Source: Bacteroidia bacterium
GTDB lineage: Bacteria > Bacteroidota > Bacteroidia > Cytophagales > Cyclobacteriaceae
NCBI GenBank assembly: GCA_030432655.1
Contig: JAUILA010000004.1
Location: 124,001 to 188,000, forward strand
Length of the DNA stretch: 64,000 nt
Direction of reading: 5' to 3'
Within the stretch, counting starts at the first letter, position 1, and every line of letters begins with the position of its first letter. Under the pieces are notes generated by a model, which saw nothing but the letters and a program-made list of their open reading frames with translations, searched no databases and was not told the DNA's origin. Position numbers and translations under genes: made by a program. Below are positions 25,673 through 35,594 of the stretch, piece after piece.

Positions 25673-25702
25673 GACAACAAATAATTTGTTTACACCTTAG
25701 TA

Positions 25703-26911
25703 TCATTTAGTCAGGGTTAATGCGTTTTTAGTCAGTTTTAGTGCGTTTTCAATATCCTGAATTATGTCGTCAGGGTGCTCCAGTCCGACCGAAATCCGTA
25801 CCAGTCCCGGAGTGATTCCTACTGCCAGTTGCTCCTCCGCAGTAAGTTTCGAATGTGTTGTGGAGGCAGAGTGCGTTGCGATCGTCCTGGTGTCACCCAG
25901 ATTGGCCGTCAGGGACAGCGTTTTAAGGCTGTCCAGAAATTTGCGACCACGTTCCAGACCGCCTTTGACCTCCATGGTGAGAAGTCCGCCTCCGTGCCGC
26001 ATCTGTTTCCGGGCCAGCTGGTACTGGGGATGGGAAGGCAGAAACGGATACCTTACTTTTTCAATCTGATCATGCCCTTCAAAATGCTTTGCGATTTGCA
26101 GTGCGTTATCACAATGCCTGTCCATACGAACCGCCAGTGTTTCAAGGCTTTTAGATAAGATCCATGCATTGAAAGGAGACATGCTTGGTCCGGTATGCCG
26201 GCAGAAAAACCTGATTTTTCCGATCAGGTCAGCATCCCCTACAATAGCTCCGCCAACCGTTCGCCCCTGTCCGTCAATGAACTTCGTGGTAGAATGACAA
26301 ACGATATGAGCTCCATAACTGAGCGGCTGCTGCAAATAGGGTGTGGCAAAACAATTATCCACAATCAGTATAAGCTCCTTCTCGCGCGCCAGCTGTCCAA
26401 GCCACTCCAGATCAATCAGGTCCAGCCCCGGGTTGGAAGGAGTTTCAACGAAAATGATTTTTGTTTCAGGTCTGATCAGTGATTCCCATTGTTCCGGCTT
26501 GTCAATGTCGGCATAGGAATGGCTGATACCCCACTTAGGGAAAATCTGGGTAAGCACCTGGTGTGTCGAACCGAACAGAGACCTGGAGGCAAGAACATGA
26601 TCACCATGTTCCAGGAGTCCGGCCATGCTGCTGTACATAGCGGCCATTCCGGAGGCAGTGCCCAGCCCGTCTTCCGCATCTTCCAGAAGGCACAGTTTCT
26701 CAATCAGCTCGTTGCTGTTAGGATTGGAAAACCGGGAGTAGATATTACCTTCCACTTCATCTGCGAAAGTAGCCCGCGCGTGCTCGGCACTTTCAAATGT
26801 AAAGCTGGAGGTCATGAAAATAGGCGCCGAATGCTCACGGTGAAGGTCACTTGCCGTTTGCGTGCGCACCGCCCGGGTTTCAAAATGTTTAGATGGTTTT
26901 TGTTTAGACAT
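25703..26911 (-). CDS. metZ: Cys/Met metabolism PLP enzyme, probably O-succinylhomoserine sulfhydrylase
   Basis: 402 residues from the ATG at 26911 (MSKQKPSKHFETRAV); the longer frame to 27001 adds an untypical Arg-rich stretch inside the ferredoxin gene. The PLP fold is clear: S-G-M-A-A-M near 90, VETPSNPGLDLID near 160, and the Schiff-base Lys in HSTTKFIDGQGR near 206. The sequence resembles the MetZ branch, which makes homocysteine from O-succinylhomoserine and sulfide; cystathionine gamma-synthase is the alternative. The C-terminus carries a seven-residue tandem repeat from a 21-base duplication. It lies behind the ferredoxin gene and a SAM-I riboswitch. Confidence 0.85.
   Translation of the reverse strand: MSKQKPSKHFETRAVRTQTASDLHREHSAPIFMTSSFTFESAEHARATFADEVEGNIYSRFSNPNSNELIEKLCLLEDAEDGLGTASGMAAMYSSMAGLLEHGDHVLASRSLFGSTHQVLTQIFPKWGISHSYADIDKPEQWESLIRPETKIIFVETPSNPGLDLIDLEWLGQLAREKELILIVDNCFATPYLQQPLSYGAHIVCHSTTKFIDGQGRTVGGAIVGDADLIGKIRFFCRHTGPSMSPFNAWILSKSLETLAVRMDRHCDNALQIAKHFEGHDQIEKVRYPFLPSHPQYQLARKQMRHGGGLLTMEVKGGLERGRKFLDSLKTLSLTANLGDTRTIATHSASTTHSKLTAEEQLAVGITPGLVRISVGLEHPDDIIQDIENALKLTKNALTLTK
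25708..25749. repeat. 21-bp tandem duplication at the metZ 3' end
   Basis: Bases 25708-25728 and 25729-25749 are direct repeats of 21 bases with three mismatches. In the protein this repeats A-L-K-L-T-K-N as A-L-T-L-T-K before the stop. Confidence 0.8.
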
Positions 26912-26925
26912 AAATAGTAAAAAAA

Positions 26926-27707
<782 letters not shown>

Positions 27708-28046
27708 TTAATCATTGCACCGGTAAATGACTTCTTCAAATTTCACCAGTTTGTCAAAATCCTCCTGATCCTGTAAAAGGAAGTGTTCGATTTTATCTCC
27801 ATTACAATTGTAGAGTATGGGGGGTGATATTGAATTACAGAATGGACTTGTAGACAGATAATAATACACCGTGTTTCCCAGGAATAAACCACGGACAACT
27901 GAAGTTTCACAAACGCAATTTTCGAGGGTGCCTGCCATATGAGTTATTAATGCTGCCTCCTGTTCGTCCGAACAACTAACCGGATCCTCAGAGCAACTGC
28001 TTAGTAAGCCCAGTAAAAGCGCAAAGGGCAGTATAATTTTTTTCAT
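27708..28046 (-). CDS. Small Cys-rich lipoprotein of unknown function
   Basis: A 112-residue protein with a clear lipoprotein signal: MKKIILPFALLLGLLSSC, so Cys18 is the lipid anchor. The mature part has six further Cys (for example C-S-D-E-Q, N-C-V-C-E-T, F-C-N-S, N-C-N-G, R-C-N-D), suggesting disulfides in the periplasm or on the cell surface. I do not recognise the family. It stands alone between the SAM riboswitch region and creD, on the same strand as both. Confidence 0.75.
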   Translation of the reverse strand: MKKIILPFALLLGLLSSCSEDPVSCSDEQEAALITHMAGTLENCVCETSVVRGLFLGNTVYYYLSTSPFCNSISPPILYNCNGDKIEHFLLQDQEDFDKLVKFEEVIYRCND

Positions 28047-28104
28047 GTCTTTTCATTCAGGTTGTTTCGTAAAGACACCTTCTGGCTTCAAAACGTTGTA
28101 AAAA

Positions 28105-28135
28105 ATATGCCCCGGAAAATGTCTCCGGGGCATAT
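28105..28135 (-). terminator. Terminator of creD
   Basis: A 12-bp stem ATATGCCCCGGA (28105-28116)/TCCGGGGCATAT (28124-28135) with a seven-base loop. On the minus strand it is followed by TTTTTT, 13 bases after the creD stop. Confidence 0.9.
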
Positions 28136-28147
28136 GACATATCCAGG

Positions 28148-29500
28148 CTAACCCCGGGCGATATTTAAGTTATACCAGTTTATATTCCTGGTGAAGTACA
28201 TGGTCAGGGCAAGGATTAACGTTAATCCGACAGATCCCATCAAAAGGGCATAATCCGCGAGCTGAAGGGTGACAAACATGAATCCGTAAATTCCTGTAAG
28301 CGTGACTGCCAGGATCATACTCAGTTTATTTGCCTTGAAAACGCTGAGGGAATACAGGCTTATCATTAAAACAACCGACAAAGTTGCCAGCATGTAAGCG
28401 GTATTGAATGCCATGTATTCTGACAAAGAAACCAGGAGTATATAAAACAGGCACAGGGCCAGTCCGACCAGCGCGTACTGGAAAGGATGGATCCTGCGCT
28501 TATTCAGGATCTCGGCCAGGAAGAAGACCAGAAAGGTCAGGGCGATGGTCATCGCTCCATATTTCGCAGAGCGCGTGGCTTTCTGATAGTCATCGAGCGG
28601 AATTATCAGGTCGACCCCGAACGAGGAGGATTTAAGTTTCTTTCCCTCCATGGATCCGATCCAGCTTTGAGGATAGTTTCGGTTAAGCTGGAGCACCTGC
28701 CAGTCGGCAGAAAATCCTCCGGTTTCCGGCAGATCCCGGTTGTCGGGTAAAAAATTTCCGTTGAATTTGGGAGCTGACCAGTCGGATTTCAGTGAAACTC
28801 TGGTTGTTTTACCCAATGGTACGAACCGAAGGTTTTTTGAACCCTGGAGGTGCAATTTCATACTGAATGGAATTACTTTTCCTGTCATTTTTTCAATCCC
28901 CGGTGCTGGAATAGTTACTCCACTGGCGATGGTTTCGGGTATTTTGCTTCCCGGACTTACTTCCTGTCGAGATTTGTTCCAGTTAAAATCCAGAGAATTT
29001 TCAATTCCGCGCAGATCCGAGATTCCCATGGTGAGAAACGCATCGTTATACCTTATGCGGTTCAGGTTAGCAGAGTCAAATTCAGGATTTACTATGAAAG
29101 TACCGCTAATGTCCAGCACCGACTTGTAGACGACCACTTCATAAATTCCGCGCTCCAGTTTCTTGGTGGTTACATCTCCGTCGATAATCAGCTGTTCCGG
29201 CAGAACGGTAAAATGCCTGGTTTCCAACCTGGTTTCTGTTTTGTCTTCTTTTTTCTCAGTCACCAGGTAATCCACGGGAATTACAAGGATGGGTCCGTTG
29301 ACCTCCTGCGACCAGCCCCATTTTTCGCTGACATCGGTCATCGCTTCTGAATTCATGTGCCTGCGCTCGGAAATAATATCCTTAGTCATAAAGAGCGGTA
29401 TTAACATGAGCAGCATGAGAATAGTGATCACGATGAACTTTAACATGACCGAATTTTTAACCCAGTCACTCGTTTGATTTATAATTGATTTTTCATCCAT
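28148..29500 (-). CDS. creD: Inner-membrane protein CreD (cell envelope integrity)
   Basis: 450 residues from the ATG at 29500 (MDEKSIINQTSDWVKNSV); 11 more codons upstream are open but unlikely. The family plan is present: one N-terminal membrane helix (about 18-38), a large periplasmic beta-rich domain starting W-G-W-S-Q-E-V-N-G-P-I-L, and about six C-terminal helices from T-R-S-A-K-Y-G onward. CreD in E. coli belongs to the CreBC regulon and affects envelope integrity and colicin tolerance; its mechanism is unknown. No creBC genes are nearby. Confidence 0.92.
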   Translation of the reverse strand: MDEKSIINQTSDWVKNSVMLKFIVITILMLLMLIPLFMTKDIISERRHMNSEAMTDVSEKWGWSQEVNGPILVIPVDYLVTEKKEDKTETRLETRHFTVLPEQLIIDGDVTTKKLERGIYEVVVYKSVLDISGTFIVNPEFDSANLNRIRYNDAFLTMGISDLRGIENSLDFNWNKSRQEVSPGSKIPETIASGVTIPAPGIEKMTGKVIPFSMKLHLQGSKNLRFVPLGKTTRVSLKSDWSAPKFNGNFLPDNRDLPETGGFSADWQVLQLNRNYPQSWIGSMEGKKLKSSSFGVDLIIPLDDYQKATRSAKYGAMTIALTFLVFFLAEILNKRRIHPFQYALVGLALCLFYILLVSLSEYMAFNTAYMLATLSVVLMISLYSLSVFKANKLSMILAVTLTGIYGFMFVTLQLADYALLMGSVGLTLILALTMYFTRNINWYNLNIARG

Positions 29501-29654
29501 TTTATTTATATTTAAAAGTACTTTGAAATACAAAGTAAATATAAAGCTGTTGCTCAGTTATTTCCAAATTTCGAGGGATAATTTTGTTTTCATTTATTCT
29601 CAGGACACCTCACGACAGCCCCGGATTCTCAGTTATTCTTAGTATTTTACCTCC

Positions 29655-31946
29655 ATGGGAAAAAGAATTTTCGTACAGCCTCCTGCGAAATTTACGGGGA
29701 TCAAACTGACTGAGCCGCAACAAGTTTCAGGCGGTATTCCGGCCATCATGTCTTCCATGAAACATATTTTCGGTGAGGTAGGGGTCATGGATGGAACGCG
29801 GACTATGCTTAGACTTAATCAGTTCAACGGGTTTGACTGCCCCGGTTGTGCCTGGCCTGATCCGGACGATCACCGAAGCACGGTTGAATTTTGTGAGAAC
29901 GGGGCGAAAGCGGTGGCGGAGGAGGCCACCGTGGCCCGGGTGGATGAAGATTTTTTTGCGAAGTACAGTGTGGCGGAATTATCGGAAATGTCGGACTATG
30001 AGCTTGGTAAGAGCGGGAGAATAACCCATCCGTTCCGGCTTGTGCCCGGTGATGATCATTACCGGCCCGTAAGCTGGGAGCAAGCCTTTGGGGATATCGG
30101 GTCAACCTTGTCGCGCCTGGATGATCCGAACCGGGCGGTCTTTTACACATCAGGCCGTACCAGCAATGAGGCAGCTTTCCTGTACCAGCTTTTTGCACGT
30201 CATTTTGGTACGAATAACCTGCCGGACTGTTCGAATATGTGTCATGAATCAAGCGGAGCCGGCCTTTCAGAAACCGTTGGTATCGGGAAAGGTTCCGTGA
30301 CCCTGGATGATTTTTATAAAGCGGAAGTGATTATGATCATGGGTCAGAACCCCGGGACCAATCACCCGCGCATGCTGACTGCCCTGCAAAAAGCTAAAAA
30401 GAATGGAGCTAAAGTTATTACGGTCAATCCTTTGCGCGAAACAGGCCTCGTGCGTTTCAAGCACCCTCAGCACCCGACAGATCTGGTAAGCAGCGGTACT
30501 TCCATCACCGATCTCTATTTGCAGGTGCGCATCAATGCCGATGTCCCGTTGTTGAAGGCAATTATGAAAATTCTCCTGGAAAAGGATGAGGCCATGGGTG
30601 GGGGGGTCCTTGATCATGACTTCATTGCAAGCCATACCACCGGTTTTTCAACGCTGCTTGAAGATCTTGCCACTTATTCACTTGAGGACCTCATCAGCCA
30701 GGCAGGGATTCCTGCAGAGCAGGTACATAAGGCGGCCGGGCTCCTGGCCGCTAAGGAACGCATTATTGTTTGCTGGGCAATGGGCCTGACCCAGCACCGG
30801 AATGCGGTGGACAATATCAGGGAGGTGGTCAACCTGTTGCTGATGAAAGGAAGCATTGGTAAGCCCGGTGCAGGCACCTGTCCGGTTCGGGGACACAGTA
30901 ATGTCCAGGGAGACCGCACAGTGGGGATATGGGAACGGCTCAGGCCGTCCTTTGGGGTCGCCCTGGAAAAGGAATTCGGGTTTGTGCCTCCGTCGCCGGA
31001 TGGCTATGATACGGTGAATGCCATCCGGGCAATGAACGAAGGGAAGGTAGACGTATTCATGGCTCTGGGTGGTAATTTCCTTTCGGCTGCACCGGATACG
31101 GAGACAACAGCGCGTGGACTGATGAAATGTGACCTTACCGTTCATGTTTCCACCAAGCTTAATCGCAGCCACCTGGTGCACGGTCGCGTTTCCTACATTC
31201 TCCCTTGCCTGGGAAGAACTGAAGCGGATTACCAGGAAGGCCAGGCACAGTTTGTCACCGTTGAAAATTCAACCGGAGTAGTACACAAGTCGAAGGGCGG
31301 CAAACCACCGGTTTCAGGTCATTTGCTTAGTGAGCCAAGGATTGTGGCAGAACTGGCACGGGCTACGCTGACTGGTGATTCCAGGGTGGCCTGGAAATAT
31401 TTGGCAGATGATTACGACAGAATCCGCGATGCCATTGAACGCACCATTCCGGGTTTTGAAAAGTATAATGAGCGCGTTCGTAAAGCCGGTGGGTTTTATC
31501 TTCCGAACGGCGCCCGAAACAGGGAATTTCATACGCGGACGGGCAAAGCGGTCTTCACAAAAAACAAGCTGCCGGATCATATGCTGGAGGAAGGCCAATT
31601 CCTGATGATGACTATCCGTAGTCATGATCAGTATAATACCACGATTTACGGATTACATGACCGGTACCGGGGTATCCATAATGAACGGCGTGTGATTCTT
31701 ATCAGTCAGCCGGATATGAAAACAATGGGACTGGAAAAGCTGGACGAAGTCGATTTGATAAGCGAGTATGACGGAGAAATCCGCACCGCGAAATCCTTTC
31801 TTGTTGTCCCTTATGATATTCCGGAGAAATGTGTGGCGACGTATTTTCCTGAAGCGAATGTACTCGTGCCCTCCCGGAAAGCCGCCCGGATCAGCAATAC
31901 ACCTATATCAAAATCCGTTGTCATCCGGATAGTCAGTAAATCCTGA
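29655..31946 (+). CDS. Molybdopterin oxidoreductase, YdeP/FdhF family
   Basis: A 763-residue cytoplasmic protein (no Tat signal). The N-terminal region has GFDCPGCAWPDP near 59-70, a signature of the YdeP branch; further blocks are SNMCHESSG near 193, the cofactor-binding IMGQNPGTNHPRML near 226, and VRGHSNVQGDRT near 413. The family resembles formate dehydrogenase alpha subunits but has fewer Fe-S ligands. E. coli YdeP is linked to acid resistance. FdhD, needed to sulfurate such cofactors, is encoded at 20885-21715. The physiological substrate is not known. Confidence 0.9.
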   Translation: MGKRIFVQPPAKFTGIKLTEPQQVSGGIPAIMSSMKHIFGEVGVMDGTRTMLRLNQFNGFDCPGCAWPDPDDHRSTVEFCENGAKAVAEEATVARVDEDFFAKYSVAELSEMSDYELGKSGRITHPFRLVPGDDHYRPVSWEQAFGDIGSTLSRLDDPNRAVFYTSGRTSNEAAFLYQLFARHFGTNNLPDCSNMCHESSGAGLSETVGIGKGSVTLDDFYKAEVIMIMGQNPGTNHPRMLTALQKAKKNGAKVITVNPLRETGLVRFKHPQHPTDLVSSGTSITDLYLQVRINADVPLLKAIMKILLEKDEAMGGGVLDHDFIASHTTGFSTLLEDLATYSLEDLISQAGIPAEQVHKAAGLLAAKERIIVCWAMGLTQHRNAVDNIREVVNLLLMKGSIGKPGAGTCPVRGHSNVQGDRTVGIWERLRPSFGVALEKEFGFVPPSPDGYDTVNAIRAMNEGKVDVFMALGGNFLSAAPDTETTARGLMKCDLTVHVSTKLNRSHLVHGRVSYILPCLGRTEADYQEGQAQFVTVENSTGVVHKSKGGKPPVSGHLLSEPRIVAELARATLTGDSRVAWKYLADDYDRIRDAIERTIPGFEKYNERVRKAGGFYLPNGARNREFHTRTGKAVFTKNKLPDHMLEEGQFLMMTIRSHDQYNTTIYGLHDRYRGIHNERRVILISQPDMKTMGLEKLDEVDLISEYDGEIRTAKSFLVVPYDIPEKCVATYFPEANVLVPSRKAARISNTPISKSVVIRIVSKS

Positions 31947-31977
31947 ACTATCTGAGCCGATTAACAGTTATCCCGAA

Positions 31978-32466
31978 ATGAAAGTTGCTTTTTTGATCAG
32001 TATGATGTGGCTCTTATCCGCCATCGGTTATGCTCAGGAATTATCTCTTCTGGACTCAGGGTATGCCTATTATGAAGTGGCAGAATACAAAAAAGCTATT
32101 GAGGTTTTTGAACAGGCAGTCATTGAAACTCCGGAAAACCCTGAGCTTTATTACCTCATGGGCGTATGCCGCTCGCTCAGTGGTGATAATTATCACGCGA
32201 TCCGGGATTATGAAAAAGCCATTGAACTTTCTCCTGATTATGCAGAGGCATATTATGAAAAGGGCTACGCCAGTTACCTTATGGGAGAATTAAAAAAGGC
32301 AATGTCGGCCTTCGACAAAGCAATAGAGCTTCGGCCGAATTATGCAGAAGCGTATGTCAACCGGGGAAGCCTGAAATGTATGGATGGAGATTCCGAAGGC
32401 GCTGAAAAAGATTGGGACAAAGCGGCAGAACTGGGTGCTGCTCTTCCGGTCAGGGACTGCAATTAA
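31978..32466 (+). CDS. Secreted or periplasmic TPR protein
   Basis: A 162-residue protein with a signal peptide (MKVAFLISMMWLLSAIGYAQ, cleavage near 20) and three to four tetratricopeptide repeats: Y-A-Y-Y-E-V-A-E-Y-K-K-A-I at about 27, Y-Y-L-M-G-V-C-R-S-L-S-G-D near 58, Y-Y-E-K-G-Y-A-S-Y-L-M-G-E near 92 and Y-V-N-R-G-S-L near 127. A protein-binding scaffold; partner unknown. It starts 31 bases after the molybdoenzyme stop and converges with argH, overlapping it by four bases. Confidence 0.85.
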   Translation: MKVAFLISMMWLLSAIGYAQELSLLDSGYAYYEVAEYKKAIEVFEQAVIETPENPELYYLMGVCRSLSGDNYHAIRDYEKAIELSPDYAEAYYEKGYASYLMGELKKAMSAFDKAIELRPNYAEAYVNRGSLKCMDGDSEGAEKDWDKAAELGAALPVRDCN

Positions 32467-33752
32467 TTTCTGTCCAGTACTGCCTTCATTTTTGCCCGTA
32501 TTTCCGGAGTACACAGATTGCCAATGCTCCCCTCATGCGTATGCTTGAAATCCTTGGAAGGCTTAAATGTACCATTCTCCACTTCCTCACCGACTTTTTT
32601 GTATGCATCCCGGAAGGAAAGCCCGTTCATAATTTCCTGGTTGACGTTTTCCACCGAATAAAGGTAATCGTATTTCGGATCGTCGAGAATTGCCGGGTTT
32701 ACCCGGATATGTTCCAGCATATAGGCAGATATATCCAGGCAGTCTGACAGGGATTTAATGGCCGGGAATAGCGGCTCTTTCAATAACTGAAAATCCCGGT
32801 GATATCCGCTCGGCAGGTTATTGGTTAGCAGGGTAATTTCCCCGGGGAGTGACTGGATAAGGTTACAACGACCTCGTACGAGTTCGAATACATCCGGATT
32901 TTTCTTGTGCGGCATGATGCTTGAACCAGTAGTCAGACTGGCCGGAAATGATACGAAAGCAAAATTCTGACTGTTGTACAGGCATATATCCATGGCCATT
33001 TTACTAAGCGTACCAGCCACCGACGCCAGGGCGAAGGCAGTTGATTTTTCCAGCTTACCTCTGCTCATCTGGGCCGCCACCACGTTATATTTCATCGTCC
33101 GGAATCCCAGTTCATCAGTTGTTTGCTGACGGTTTATCGGAAACGAACTGCCGTAACCGGCTGCGGAGCCAAGCGGATTCTGGTCTGCTATTCTCCGGGC
33201 TGCCCGGATCATTTCCATATCATCAATCAGCGTTTCCGCATACGACCCGAACCAGAGCCCAAATGATGAGGGCATGGCGATCTGGAAATGAGTATATCCG
33301 GGTAATAACACGTCCTTGTGTTGCTCACTTAGGGAAAGTAGTTGCTCAAACAGCTTCATAACCCCTTCCTCAATATGATCCAGCGTATCCTTGATGAACA
33401 GGTGAAGATCAACCAGGACCTGATCATTTCTTGAGCGGGCGGTATGGATTTTTTTCCCGGCCTCACCCGTGCGCTCTGTGAGAATGAATTCAACCATGCT
33501 GTGAATATCCTCATACTCTTTGCTGATGCTGAAATTTCCAGCATCTATATCCTCCAGGATAGAATTAAGGGCCACTTCCAGTTTTTCAGCTTCCTCCGCT
33601 GTTATCAAATTACAATCACGCAGCATATGTGCATGTGCCAGCGAGCCGAGCACATCGTATCGGGCCAGCTGATTGTCATAATCGAGGTCATCGCCCACGG
33701 TAAAACGGGTGATTTTTTCTTCAATGCTGTAGCCTTTGTCCCAGAGTTTCAT
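32463..33752 (-). CDS. argH: Argininosuccinate lyase
   Basis: A 429-residue enzyme of the fumarase/aspartase superfamily. The signature GSSIMPHKKNPD, with the flexible catalytic-Ser loop, lies near 276-287; TARSRNDQV near 103 and GYTHFQIAMPSS near 150 bind substrate. It splits argininosuccinate into arginine and fumarate, the last step of the pathway. It is the last gene of the nine-gene arginine operon, 10 bases after the M20 deacylase gene. Confidence 0.96.
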   Translation of the reverse strand: MKLWDKGYSIEEKITRFTVGDDLDYDNQLARYDVLGSLAHAHMLRDCNLITAEEAEKLEVALNSILEDIDAGNFSISKEYEDIHSMVEFILTERTGEAGKKIHTARSRNDQVLVDLHLFIKDTLDHIEEGVMKLFEQLLSLSEQHKDVLLPGYTHFQIAMPSSFGLWFGSYAETLIDDMEMIRAARRIADQNPLGSAAGYGSSFPINRQQTTDELGFRTMKYNVVAAQMSRGKLEKSTAFALASVAGTLSKMAMDICLYNSQNFAFVSFPASLTTGSSIMPHKKNPDVFELVRGRCNLIQSLPGEITLLTNNLPSGYHRDFQLLKEPLFPAIKSLSDCLDISAYMLEHIRVNPAILDDPKYDYLYSVENVNQEIMNGLSFRDAYKKVGEEVENGTFKPSKDFKHTHEGSIGNLCTPEIRAKMKAVLDRN

Positions 33753-33762
33753 AATGATTTAG

Positions 33763-34818
33763 TTACAGGTGGTCTGATAATTTATTAAGAATTTTCTTAT
33801 AGAGTTCGAAGCCTTTCCTGATTTCATCGGTAAAAATATATTCGTCGGCAGAGTGGGACCGGGCGGAATCGCCGGGTCCTATTTTAACAGACGGACACGT
33901 GAGCAGTGCCTGGTCGGATAGAGTGGGAGAGCCGTATTTTTCAATTCCCAGGCCAGTAAGGACATTGTCCAGCGGATGGCCTGAGGGAAGTTTAGACGGG
34001 TGAAGACGCATGGATCTGGGAGTAACTTCCGAAGAAGTATGCTGCCTGATCAGGTTAAGTGTTTCCTCCATGGAATATTGATCGGTTGTACGGACATCCA
34101 CCACATACTCACAGCGATCGGGCACCACGTTGTGTTGTTTACCCGCCTGGATCATGGTCACGCTCATTCTTACCGGACCCAGGTGAGGCGATTCATCCGG
34201 AAATCTGTAGGTTCTGAACCATTCCACATCCTTCATTGCAGCGTAAATAGCATTCTCCCCTTCGTCCCTGGCTGCATGCCCGGGCTTACCCGATGCGACG
34301 CAGTCAAGCACCATCAATCCCTTTTCGGCGACAGCGGCTTTTAGTAATGTGGGCTCTCCCACGATGGCCATGTCCGGCCGGGGAATGGCAGGTAAAATGC
34401 TTTCAATTCCGTTTTTTCCACTTATTTCTTCCTCTGCGGTGGCCGCCATGACAAGGTTGAATGCCAGCGGTTCCTTATACAGCGAACAAAAGGCACCTAT
34501 CATGGCTACCAAAGGTCCGCCGGCATCGTTGCTGCCCAGCCCGTACAATTTCCCGTCGTCTATATCGGGAGAATAGGGATCTCTTGAATACGAGGCATTT
34601 GGCCGGACCGTATCATGATGTGAGTTAAGCAGGAGGGTAGGGCGGCTCGCTTCAAAAGCCGGATGGACAGACCAGACGTTGTTACCACTCCGTTCTGTTT
34701 TGATTTGGTGTTGGTGAAAAAAATCCGTCAGGATAGTTGCCGTTCCGGCTTCCTCACGTGAAAAAGACTGTACCGCAATAAGCTGTTGCAATAGCGCTAT
34801 CAGTTTATCACTTGTCAA
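33763..34818 (-). CDS. M20 family N-acyl-citrulline/N-acylornithine deacylase (ArgE-like)
   Basis: A 351-residue cytosolic zinc hydrolase. Metal-site motifs are LNSHHDTVRP at 64-73, GSNDAGGP near 95-102 and TAEEEISG near 127-134. In Bacteroidota and Xanthomonas, where carbamoylation happens on acylornithine, the matching M20 enzyme removes the acyl group from acylcitrulline rather than acylornithine. Its place between argB and argH, in an operon with that carbamoyltransferase, supports the acylcitrulline role. Its start overlaps argB by four bases. Confidence 0.87.
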   Translation of the reverse strand: MTSDKLIALLQQLIAVQSFSREEAGTATILTDFFHQHQIKTERSGNNVWSVHPAFEASRPTLLLNSHHDTVRPNASYSRDPYSPDIDDGKLYGLGSNDAGGPLVAMIGAFCSLYKEPLAFNLVMAATAEEEISGKNGIESILPAIPRPDMAIVGEPTLLKAAVAEKGLMVLDCVASGKPGHAARDEGENAIYAAMKDVEWFRTYRFPDESPHLGPVRMSVTMIQAGKQHNVVPDRCEYVVDVRTTDQYSMEETLNLIRQHTSSEVTPRSMRLHPSKLPSGHPLDNVLTGLGIEKYGSPTLSDQALLTCPSVKIGPGDSARSHSADEYIFTDEIRKGFELYKKILNKLSDHL

Positions 34819-35594
34819 GGGTCAATAAGTTTAGTGCCTTCAAACTCCGGAAGGTTCGATACATTGCCAATTACCACCCGCCTTACACCGCCATGAAGCG
34901 CGTTGAAGGCATTATCCAGTTTCGGAAGCATGCCGGCGGCGATTATTTTCTTTTCCTTGAGATCCTGGAAGGCATCATAGGACAATTCAGGAATATGAAC
35001 ATCCTTTTCCAGGTCAAGCAGGACTCCGGATTTTTCAAAACAATAGTACAGGGACACTTCATACCGGGATGACAAGGCAGTGGCAATTCCTGCGGCGAGG
35101 GTATCTGCATTGGTATTTAGCAGTTGACCTTTGCCGTCATGTGTAAGCGCACAGAAGACCGGGGTCACCCCGTTGTCAAGCAGCCAGCCGATCCGTTCAT
35201 CATTGATCTCATGGATATGAAAATCCCCGACAAATCCGAAGTCAATCTCCGGATGAACCCTTTTCACGGCAGGAATAACATTAAGATCGGCCCCGGTGAG
35301 TCCGAGGGCATCAATGTCAAGCGCCTGTAAGCGGGCCACGAGATTTTTATTGATCAACCCGCCGTACACCATGGTGACTACTGCCAGTGAGTCGGTATCG
35401 GTAATTCTCCTGCCGTCGATCATCTGTGCTTCAACACCGAGTTTTTTTGAAAGTTCTGTAGCTTTTTTACCCCCGCCATGTACGAGCACTTTGTTACCCG
35501 GGATGTTTCTGAATAATTTAAGAAAGGTTGTCAGGTCTTTTTCATCATCCAGTACATTCCCCCCTATTTTTATGACAGTAACCGCTTCTTTCAT
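34815..35594 (-). CDS. argB: N-acetylglutamate kinase (or N-acylglutamate kinase)
   Basis: A 259-residue amino acid kinase. The phosphate-binding KIGGNVLDD (9-17), VHGGGKKATEL near 38-48 with the glycine loop, and the late G-M-L-P-K-L-D-N-A motif with the catalytic Lys are intact. It phosphorylates the gamma-carboxylate of acylated glutamate. Start and stop overlap the neighbours by four bases each (argF' and the M20 gene). Whether the acyl group is acetyl or succinyl cannot be seen. Confidence 0.95.
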   Translation of the reverse strand: MKEAVTVIKIGGNVLDDEKDLTTFLKLFRNIPGNKVLVHGGGKKATELSKKLGVEAQMIDGRRITDTDSLAVVTMVYGGLINKNLVARLQALDIDALGLTGADLNVIPAVKRVHPEIDFGFVGDFHIHEINDERIGWLLDNGVTPVFCALTHDGKGQLLNTNADTLAAGIATALSSRYEVSLYYCFEKSGVLLDLEKDVHIPELSYDAFQDLKEKKIIAAGMLPKLDNAFNALHGGVRRVVIGNVSNLPEFEGTKLIDP

